This document shows positions 60,001 to 64,000 of a DNA stretch of 64,000 nucleotides, one piece after another (position 1 is the first letter of the stretch; the number at the start of each line of letters is the position of its first letter). A model generated the notes under the pieces. It saw nothing but the letters and a program-made list of their open reading frames with translations. It searched no databases and was not told the DNA's origin. The translations under genes were made by a program, and so were the position numbers. The stretch lies in assembly GCA_028015205.1 (NCBI GenBank), contig JAPWFG010000026.1, positions 1,054,001 to 1,118,000 on the forward strand, written 5' to 3'. The stretch comes from Mytilisepta virgata. Taxonomy: Eukaryota; Mollusca; Bivalvia; Mytilida; Mytilidae.

Positions 60001-60665
60001 GTTACACTACTTGATTTTAGGAGTTTATTTTTGGGGGGTTTGTATTGTGTGTAGCTCAGTTTAGCATGTTTAGTATTCTATGTAATTGTTTTGAAATTTC
60101 GTCATTTGCTTTCACCTTTGATTTACGTCTTTAAGATTGCTCTATTTATTAAACATGATTCCCATACCAAACTCTGGCAGTTATCACGTGACTTTGTGAC
60201 GTATGTTTGGTAAATATCTTACATACAAATGCACGGAGATACTTTAGAAATTGTCTATTAAACATAAATTAAATGGCTTATACGGTGTTATTTGCAATTA
60301 AATAAAACATTCAAAATACATATTTATCGACAACAGAACGGTTGAAATCATGATTTAGTCACGTTTCATTCGTTGCCACCTGCTCTCTAAAACCAACTAT
60401 AAACTTGATATTTTTTATGCAGAAGATGTGCACATTTCGACTATTTAGAACACATCAGTTGTGGTCAAAGACTAAAATGTTGTAAAAGCAATACAACAAT
60501 CCGAAACGCTGAAAAGCATATTCAAAAATGCCAAAAGGGTAAAGCCAAATCCATTAAATGACATTTTTCCTTTTTCAATGATTAAACTTTCATTACAAAC
60601 AATGTAAAGCAATCAACAAAACAAAAAGTTGACCCTACAAATTAATTTATTATACTTACATGCAT
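32963..60665 (-). CDS. Secreted furin/kexin-like S8 serine protease, complete 14-exon gene
   Basis: The exons join into 1764 bp (587 residues plus stop) with GT-AG borders and consistent phase throughout. Order: signal peptide (about 1-19), prodomain, S8 catalytic domain with Asp160, His195, oxyanion Asn298 and Ser369 (SGTSFAAP), then a P domain (about 410-580) ending shortly after TLTLYGT with no transmembrane segment. Such enzymes cleave secretory precursors after basic residues. Oddities: no Lys/Arg-Arg autocleavage site before the catalytic domain, HAT instead of HGT at the histidine, and loss of furin's S1 and S2 acidic residues. It is therefore either a protease with changed specificity or a divergent paralogue. 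Introns hold a BEL/Pao element, Penelope-like and LINE remnants. The active-site set argues against a pseudogene. Confidence 0.9.
33025..33651. other. S8 intron 13
   Basis: Short intron without recognised repeats. The minus-strand frame 33323-33613 lies inside it and is spliced out in this model. Confidence 0.5.
33652..33959 (-). CDS. S8 protease exon 13 (P domain)
   Basis: 308 bp, acceptor atttttag and donor gtaaat. Contains IRFLEQVTAKVEV, STELTLVSPSRTNSPLL and FKSVHFWGENPIGKW, the P-domain core. It lies over 9 kb from exon 12 because the BEL/Pao element and others fill the intron. Confidence 0.92.
34107..34301 (+). repeat. 5' LTR
   Basis: 195 bp from tgtcgtgaatttgggct to tttaccctca. Preceded by TACC. 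Its start is about 150 bp from S8 exon 13. Confidence 0.92.
34335..36110 (+). pseudogene. BEL/Pao gag remnant with zinc knuckles
   Basis: Starts near an ATG followed by SSKIKSVRAAHRRAEIK, then shifts frame several times. A capsid-like piece is open at 34901-35185. After a probable insertion the zinc-finger part (35900-36110) shows CQNSHHPNKC, CFNCFGNHKVFEC and CRYCNKKHH, the knuckle array of this superfamily. Confidence 0.8.
35300..35890. mobile_element. Probable insertion inside gag
   Basis: About 590 bp of unrelated AT-rich sequence interrupts the gag frame between the capsid-like part and the zinc knuckles. The edges carry agctgg on the left and agctag on the right, a possible short target duplication. 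No inverted termini or coding capacity were recognised. Confidence 0.5.
36240..37080 (+). pseudogene. BEL/Pao protease (A17/DUF1758) remnant
   Basis: The active-site segment reads ILFDRGAQNTFIT, where DSG or DTG is expected, so the catalytic motif is damaged. The domain continues after 36745 with FGVKEGELRYLEKSTI, VPKIAAP and ISLLVGADYYW. Bases about 36455-36745 interrupt it and include a dispersed-repeat scrap with gtccaccagcagaggcatc. Confidence 0.75.
37290..38400 (+). pseudogene. BEL/Pao reverse transcriptase and RNase H remnant
   Basis: Contains IKIVYDCSCRENQDLPSLND and KYGITTDVEKEFLQVRLD (first RT aspartate), then GTWSPFEF. A deletion follows, and the YVDN box expected before SEELAVNYFKES is replaced by YTPEQ. 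RNase H begins FVDAS and is cut by a stop (near 38298). Frameshifts lie near 37526 and 37795. Confidence 0.8.
38700..40205 (+). pseudogene. BEL/Pao integrase and DUF5641 remnant
   Basis: The N-terminal part reads LSLLQQLRLFMDESGIIRCE. A Cys pair CIQC follows near 39290 in another frame. The core 39358-39702 has TTGIDFPGPL and VYSDNAPTF (DDE aspartates), and after a frameshift near 39665 WWERLIGLTKM supplies the glutamate, then NNRPLTYISSD. DUF5641 (WSSEYLTGLREYHRAAG) follows in a further frame. Confidence 0.85.
40414..40608 (+). repeat. 3' LTR
   Basis: 195 bp from tgttgtgaatttgggct to tttacactca, followed by TACC. Equal in length to the 5' LTR with scattered substitutions. Confidence 0.92.
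41020..41375. repeat. 71-bp tandem repeat, about five copies
   Basis: Unit includes atttgcatgtgtataatag, cttcatgctagatctgttg and ttcattgatgacctagacag. Internal copies are almost identical; the last is slightly diverged. It sits between the split dispersed repeat and a Penelope-like remnant in the S8 intron. Confidence 0.93.
41579..42676 (+). pseudogene. Family-I Penelope-like reverse transcriptase, partial
   Basis: The frame 41579-42457 carries RFIAESAKCSTKPLSQLL, IKTFDFSTLYTTIPHS (first catalytic aspartate), QTIGIPMCTNCAPLLADLF and FRYIDDVLSL (YIDD box), then ASYLDLHI and a stop. The frame continues with LNTKLYDKRDDFDFPIVNFP before a shift. The MG of the usual IPMG is MC. No nuclease domain is visible; placing it among Penelope-like elements rests on motif style. 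Confidence 0.8.
42700..42993 (+). repeat. Family-I Penelope-like 3' tail of the RT above
   Basis: Directly follows the RT remnant. Runs from ttgactttgttgacaggta through gagcacctgagtctaccccc to ggtatttcttgactttac. It identifies the source of the orphan tails elsewhere in the window. Confidence 0.8.
43320..43437 (-). CDS. S8 protease exon 12 (catalytic domain end, P domain start)
   Basis: 118 bp, acceptor gtttcag and donor gtaagt. Encodes NAKMGFGLMNALEMVELAKR and then TTSPPQKICTKAVTC, the hinge into the P domain. Confidence 0.9.
44305..44423 (-). CDS. S8 protease exon 11
   Basis: 119 bp, acceptor tttatag and donor gtatgt. Joined to exon 10 it gives LEANPNLTWRDVQHL, a near-exact convertase motif, then continues to WNRNGRGFW. 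The gtatgt donor restores frame with the next exon. Confidence 0.9.
44760..45335 (+). mobile_element. Family-II Penelope-like 3' end in S8 intron
   Basis: The degraded end of an RT frame (ccagcatcgcctgcatatgg, then ggtcgtcattacaaattgat) is followed by the tail ccaccgatttgtgac, gagcaggaactcc, cacctgagttcactcctggt. Same tail as 10407-10830 and 52840-53640. Confidence 0.7.
45723..45826 (-). CDS. S8 protease exon 10 (catalytic Ser)
   Basis: 104 bp, acceptor tatttaag and donor gtaact. Encodes TQSGTSFAAPIAVGIIALAL; serine 369 sits in the canonical GTS-x-AAP motif. Confidence 0.95.
46295..46615 (-). repeat. Dispersed short repeat
   Basis: Minus-orientation copy with gagtccccgagggcatta, actagcccgaaactgat and, at its end, gcatcaaaattggtatcaaa. 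Confidence 0.7.
47539..47742 (-). CDS. S8 protease exon 9 (oxyanion Asn)
   Basis: 68 codons, acceptor ttaaag and donor gtaaaa. Encodes GKGNIYVWAAGNRGG with the oxyanion-hole asparagine at 298, and VDGLHSNIHSIAITTVG, where furin's second S1 aspartate is kept. Confidence 0.9.
48176..48608. repeat. 62-bp perfect direct repeat around a dispersed-repeat fragment
   Basis: 48176-48237 and 48547-48608 are identical, starting gatcaaaatactggaaaacc and ending gcacaaccatcaaa. Between them is about 310 bp containing a short-repeat scrap (cggggacagtccaccagcag). Confidence 0.85.
48607..48690. repeat. 84-bp hairpin
   Basis: Arms aaacttattta...aagtggattgggaaacaagtt and aacttgtttcacaatccact...aaataagttt pair over about 38 bp with a few mismatches and almost no loop. 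It abuts the second 62-bp repeat. Confidence 0.8.
48980..49064. repeat. Fold-back with ataccaactgttgcc arms
   Basis: ggatagtaagttt and gataccaactgttgcc are mirrored by ggcaatagttggtatc and aacttactatt. A relative with similar arms lies at about 34020-34088, next to S8 exon 13. Confidence 0.7.
49698..49876 (-). CDS. S8 protease exon 8 (substrate-pocket region)
   Basis: 179 bp, acceptor tttgcag and donor gtaagt. Encodes HEYVDIYCNSWGRDNRY, equivalent to furin HIYSASWGPEDDGK. The acidic PEDD is replaced by RDNR. Confidence 0.9.
49905..50155 (-). repeat. Dispersed short repeat
   Basis: Directly upstream of S8 exon 8 in the gene's sense. Contains tttactgttacaaaatta and catcaaaattggtatca. Confidence 0.65.
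50576..50709. mobile_element. 134-bp fold-back MITE
   Basis: Left arm agattctccttcaggtacga is mirrored at the right end by a diverged complement, ending attgaaggagaatct; arms are about 60 bp. A half copy is at 8606-8712, so the family is dispersed. Confidence 0.75.
51060..51530. repeat. 42/43-bp tandem repeat, about 11 copies
   Basis: Unit includes cagacatgaactcatcaaca and atcttaaagggaaagttttg. Units alternate between forms with three and two A after ctt (43 and 42 bp), so longer composite units exist. The resulting peptide repeat GKFCFRHDLINNLK has no supporting gene context. Confidence 0.92.
52622..52710 (-). CDS. S8 protease exon 7 (catalytic His)
   Basis: 89 bp, acceptor attttcag and donor gtaaag. 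Encodes NHATVVASLIGGTKGNNFC then VGVAYDVVLE, the His195 region (usually RHGTRCAGE). Confidence 0.9.
52840..53640 (-). repeat. Family-II Penelope-like tail split by an insertion
   Basis: The two ends (52840-52915 and 53415-53640) are continuous in the copy at 10407-10830. About 500 bp of unrelated sequence (about 52916-53414) separates them, flanked by agcac on both sides, a likely target duplication. Confidence 0.65.
53864..53884. repeat. C21 homopolymer
   Basis: Uninterrupted run of 21 C. Length may be unreliable in the assembly. Confidence 0.9.
53885..54590. repeat. Mollusc-type degenerate repeat in S8 intron
   Basis: Several diverged units contain gaaagaggacca, ggttccaattggccaatta, tagggtcctatatta-like words and finally gtcagaggagaggatcttt and acgacgacgtgacgac. 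This matches a pattern widespread in mollusc DNA. No coding signal. Confidence 0.5.
55990..56051 (-). CDS. S8 protease exon 6
   Basis: 62 bp, acceptor cttttag and donor gtaagt, ending in phase 2. Encodes YDYYNDDDDPYTTTM, matching the acidic calcium-binding loop upstream of the catalytic histidine. Confidence 0.85.
56945..57073 (-). CDS. S8 protease exon 5 (catalytic Asp)
   Basis: 43 codons, acceptor tttcag and donor gtgagt. Includes VWTEGYSGKGVTVGVID, with the catalytic aspartate at 160, followed by TLMQTNHTDL. The second aspartate and glycine of the usual DDG are replaced by T and L. Confidence 0.9.
57140..57236. repeat. Short tandem duplication
   Basis: About 45-bp unit gggtaggtctacaggggtat plus gtgtttggttataatgtgtg, present twice with no visible difference, just upstream of S8 exon 5. 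Confidence 0.9.
57963..58052 (-). CDS. S8 protease exon 4 (prodomain to catalytic junction)
   Basis: 30 codons ending NADPELSGLWHL, equivalent to the DPxxxxQWHL segment at the start of convertase catalytic domains. Phase 0, donor gtatgt. Only single basic residues occur here (ELQR). Confidence 0.85.
58463..58920 (+). pseudogene. LINE ORF2 C-terminal zinc-finger and 3' tail
   Basis: The frame to 58745 reads RGRYKRIKRESRICQYCNLNE then EEEIHFFFKWPRYIKMRKEL, the C-terminal Cys/His motif of non-LTR retrotransposon proteins (C-x2-C...H-x4-C). The last cysteine is replaced by tryptophan. The tail ends in a TA-rich stretch. It lies antisense in S8 intron 3. Confidence 0.7.
58966..59100 (-). CDS. S8 protease exon 3 (prodomain)
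   Basis: 45 codons, acceptor atttcag and donor gtgagt-like gtgag, phase 0. Contains VGDSMLYQLSLDKTKI then an acidic serine-rich stretch (SESESTGLTEDDDE). Confidence 0.8.
59140..59315 (-). repeat. Dispersed short repeat, partial
   Basis: Contains aaggagtaacttcctcgtgc and ttgagcacaactga; its end is diverged. Confidence 0.6.
59792..59950 (-). CDS. S8 protease exon 2 (signal peptide core, prodomain start)
   Basis: 53 codons, acceptor atttcag and donor gtaggt, phase 0. Encodes the hydrophobic core IILIVLLLV and the prodomain strand VEDIVIKLKAGADINEILKK, resembling the start of the convertase prodomain. Confidence 0.8.
60410..60560 (+). repeat. Dispersed short repeat, partial
   Basis: Contains gaagatgtgcacatttcgac and cacatcagttgtggtcaaag, between S8 exons 1 and 2. 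Confidence 0.65.
60660..60665 (-). CDS. S8 protease exon 1 (start codon)
   Basis: Only ATGCAT is coding, then a strong gtaagt donor. Joined to exon 2 it gives MHRNKIILIVLLLVPSIYS, a good signal peptide with a basic start and hydrophobic core. No other in-frame ATG precedes exon 2. Inferred, so moderate confidence. Confidence 0.6.
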
Positions 60666-61480
60666 TTCTGTCAATGTTTTCAGTAATAATTTAAGTTTCA
60701 TAACAAAATATTTTTTTAAATACGCGGATATACAAAGATTTAAGATTTTAAATAGGATTTATTTATGTAAGAAATTTTACCATCTGACATTGTTCCGTGT
60801 GTAATTAAATTGAGATAAAGGAGATATTGATTATATAAAAAATTCAGTATACGTCATTGGACAGTTCTAAACGCGGGACGTGTGACCTTAGTAAATAACA
60901 AGATCTTAATAATCTCCTGTCAAAAATAACCATTCGTTCGAATTTAAACCGAGACCACAAAAAACATATAAGTCTCCAAAATACGGAAACAACAAAACAA
61001 AACGTAAAACCATAGACTAAGGATCCTAACCTGGGAAAGGCTGAATTAAACTTGTCTATTACAAAACGTTTACTGATGTTTTCAGAAACAATCTAAATTT
61101 ATATTTATCTACTTTCTATCTAATATAGCATAACATAACATTTAAAAATCAGACAAATTTGAATTTAAAAAATATTTACTAAAAATAATTGAAACCATTA
61201 TTTATTTACTTTGCTATAAAACACTATTCGATGCTTTTTTAAAATCATTCATAGAAACGTGTTTTATACATAAATCATGTTTTACAAACTTAACTGCTGT
61301 ACATGTATAGTTTTCTTTAACACTGACTGACACCCTGGTATACAAGGGAATAAATTAGTATAGTAAGACCAAATCAAGATATATCGCGTTGAAGTCAATG
61401 GGCCCAATCTTTCAATTCATCACGGTACTTAAATATTCCGCCCCACCAGAGATTGTAAAGATCAAGACCAGATTAAACTA
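60666..61480. other. Upstream flank of the S8 gene
   Basis: Should hold the 5' UTR and promoter. No convincing TATA box or initiator could be picked by eye in this AT-rich stretch. Confidence 0.3.
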
Positions 61481-61484
61481 GATA

Positions 61485-62270
61485 TAATTGTTACGCTCAG
61501 CGTAACGGATGTTTCCCCCAACGTTCCAATTGCCACAGGGGCTCCTAATATCAATTTTTACGGCTCCCTGATTTTTTTTTTTTTTTTATTTTTTTTTTTT
61601 TTTTTTTTTTTTTTTTGACTTTTTTTAAATTTTCCATTGGCGACCATCTTGGATTTTCAAATATGGCCGATTAAAAGCACTTCTGGTGACCTATTTTTAA
61701 ACCAAGTATCAAGTCTCTACGGCCATTTTAAATTTTTCGTATTTTTGCTGTTTCCATGGCAACAGCGGCCATTTTGAAAATTCCGGAATTAAAAAGGCAT
61801 ACTTGTCTACCATCATAAAAAATTTGGAGTGGCTAATACATATATAACAGTATTGTTCTAGAATGTTCCGTGTCAGACATTTATGTTTCTATTGAAACCC
61901 CTACATCTTTTGAACTCCCTAAAACATACTTTTTAACCCTCCAATGTGGAAGTCATTTGAAGAAACAACAGACACATCGTGTTATATCTGTATATAGTAT
62001 TGAAATCATCGGGGAACTAGAGATCTACGTTTTGTTTGCCATTTTTTTACGTTTTTTCGACTTTGATAGCCGCCATTTTAAAAATTGCTGCAACCGGAAG
62101 TTCTTAATATGACGAGGCAGAGCTCCGGGTGACCCTTGATTTTTGTGCCAACTTTGGTCGCGAATCCTTCAGCCTTTTTCGAAAACACTCGAGGACAAAA
62201 CTCGGTCGGACGACAGAAAAAACGGAGTAAAAACAATATGTTCCCCACTTCGTTGGGGGGGGGGGGTCAT
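61485..62270. repeat. Mollusc-type repeat with palindromic start
   Basis: Starts with gttacgctcagcgtaacgg (a palindrome), followed by atgtttcccccaacg. It contains long T tracts (61569-61616), several ggccattttgaaa-like phrases, and ends near aatatgttccccacttcgtt and G12. Start and end look like degenerate inverted termini. Small open frames inside are not genes. Confidence 0.5.
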
Positions 62271-62424
62271 ATATAACAAGACGTCAAAAACCTTTTTTGA
62301 CCAAAAGTAGTTATACTTTCAATACTACATTTTAAGTTTGAGGATATCACAGAATGATAAAATATCAAGACTGCGGGGACAATATGCGAGAAACAGTAAC
62401 TTTTATCAAACGGAACTTTGTGTT

Positions 62425-63536
62425 ACGGGGCGCCGAATGTGACTTGAACTTTTTGTAATCAAAATCAATTTTGTGTACACAAAATTCCATTCTGTCATAA
62501 CAAAATCATTTTTGTCTTACCAAACTATGTGATACAGACTTATTTTATGAGAACTTCAATTTTGTAATGACAAAATTCAATTTTGTCAAATAGGTATGAA
62601 AATATAAACTTATTTGCATACAAAATTGAGTTTTGTTAAACAGAAGTGAAAATTTAACACAAAAGTCATTTTTGTCTCAAAAGTCAATTTTGTGTCACAG
62701 AAGTCATTTTTGTCACAAAAGTCAATTTTGTATGCAAATGAATTCTCTCATTACGATTTTGTAAGAAGGCATCTCATTGGATATAGTAACCGCGGGTCTC
62801 GCAGGTTCAGGGACACATCATATGGGAGTACGCTATTGTGCAAAAGTAAGTATAAATACCTAATAAAATATATATGACAAATATAGGACATTTTGCACAA
62901 TATTGTTTATTCTTTGGCTTTCCCATAAGTAACATGGGTGTGTTGACATTAAAGCCAAAGAAGGAGATCATATTAGAATAAACAATATTGTACAAAATGT
63001 CCTATATTTGCCATATATACTTTAGTACTTACTTTTGTAGAATGGCGCATCACCCAAATGATGTGTCCTTGAACCTGCGAGACCCGCGGTTACTATATCC
63101 AATGAGAGGCCTTCTTACAAAATCGTGATGAGAGAATTCATTTGCATACAAAATTGACTTTTGTGTTAAATTTTCACTTCTGTTTAACAAAACTCAATTT
63201 TGTCTACACAAAATTGAATTTTGTGACAAAATCTCAGTTTTGTATTCAAATTAGTTCACAGAATCCAAACTAAACTAATTTGCATACAAATTTGACTTTT
63301 GTCGCCCAATTTTCAAATTAGGTAACACAAGTAAAGTCTGTGATACAAAACTGAATTTTGTCATGACAAACTAACTTTTGTCCACTGAAAGATAATTTTG
63401 TATGACAAAATTTAGATTTGTAGTATGCTACAAATTTTGTTAAACTGAACTCATTTTTGTTGAACAAAACTCACTTTTGTCCGTACAAAATTGAATTTCG
63501 AGTACAAAACCACAAGAGTCCCATTCGGCGCCCTGT
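62425..63536. mobile_element. 1.1-kb near-palindromic element of ACAAAAT/ATTTTGT blocks
   Basis: Ends acggggcgccgaatg and cattcggcgccctgt are inverted with one mismatch. The arms, about 500 bp each, are imperfect complements centred near 62950. They contain many caaaattgaattttgt-like mini-palindromes and a GC-rich block, ccgcgggtctcgcaggttca. TGTGTT occurs just outside both ends. No open frame of meaning; non-autonomous fold-back element. Confidence 0.85.
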
Positions 63537-64000
63537 ATGTGTTGTTGTAGTGGAATTTATCAGTACATGAATTGACAGAATTTGGCCGCCGTTGCTCATC
63601 ACACAAAATCTAGATATTAAGAATACCAAATATCATGTTTTGACTTAGTCAACGAAAATAGGTTAATTTCTGTTCATCAGCTTTATTAAACAGTTACGGG
63701 TTCTTTTTTTTACCTGATCTAATCTAATTTCGATTGACTGAAAACGCAATATTTTTAATTTGGCTGAGTTGTCTAGATTTAGTTTGAAAATTTGGTTATA
63801 ACAAAAATGTTAACTACAGGGAATAAATAACATCAAATTATAGATTTCTAGTTATATGTAATGTAAAAAAGGTCATAACGGTAAATGTTTGTAACTTTTA
63901 TCCCCAAACAACTGATATCCGTAAGTCTTTATAAATTATCTTTCCCCCAAAAAGACACAGTAACGTAATGGCAGAGAATGGTCTATCGTATACATGAAAA
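63537..64000. other. Right edge, nothing recognised
   Basis: AT-rich sequence with no open frame or repeat I can name. Confidence 0.4.

Overview
The window looks like nuclear DNA of a marine bivalve, most probably a mytilid mussel. It is AT-rich and dominated by introns and transposable elements. It carries short dispersed and fold-back repeats of a type I associate with mussels and other molluscs, plus Penelope-like and BEL/Pao retroelements. The organism is inferred from repeat style and gene content; no diagnostic single-copy marker was used. Most host coding sequence lies in short exons that had to be assembled by splice signal and reading phase.

Layout. (1) About 1.2-10.1 kb, minus strand: seven exons of a gene with two macrodomains in tandem, each built from the same three-exon cassette; both gene ends are unseen. 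(2) 11.3-14.3 kb: a decayed Penelope-like element with reverse transcriptase, GIY-YIG nuclease and a possible hammerhead-ribozyme remnant. (3) 14.3-24.3 kb: gene-free repeats, including TTAA-flanked MITEs, a fold-back of AGATATCT palindromes, a 2-kb element with inverted arms full of AGGTCA motifs, a 52-bp minisatellite, a LINE scrap and a Penelope-like tail. (4) 25.4-27.6 kb: two divergently transcribed paralogous multi-pass membrane proteins and a truncated third copy. (5) 33.0-60.7 kb, minus strand: a complete 14-exon gene for a secreted furin/kexin-like S8 protease with P domain (587 codons, phases consistent at every junction). Its introns host a full-length but dead BEL/Pao retrotransposon (34107-40608) that landed inside an older short repeat, two Penelope-like remnants, a LINE tail and several tandem repeats. 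(6) 61.5-64 kb: another mollusc-type repeat and a 1.1-kb near-palindrome made of ACAAAAT/ATTTTGT blocks.

No operons, CRISPR arrays, rRNAs or tRNAs were recognised. The genes are not evidently one pathway. The macrodomain gene suggests ADP-ribose signalling, possibly PARP14-like; the S8 gene suggests secretory proteolysis with altered active-site surroundings. The most unusual points are the protease's lost furin-type specificity residues and missing dibasic propeptide site, the macrodomain cassette duplication, the divergent membrane-protein pair, and several large palindromic elements.
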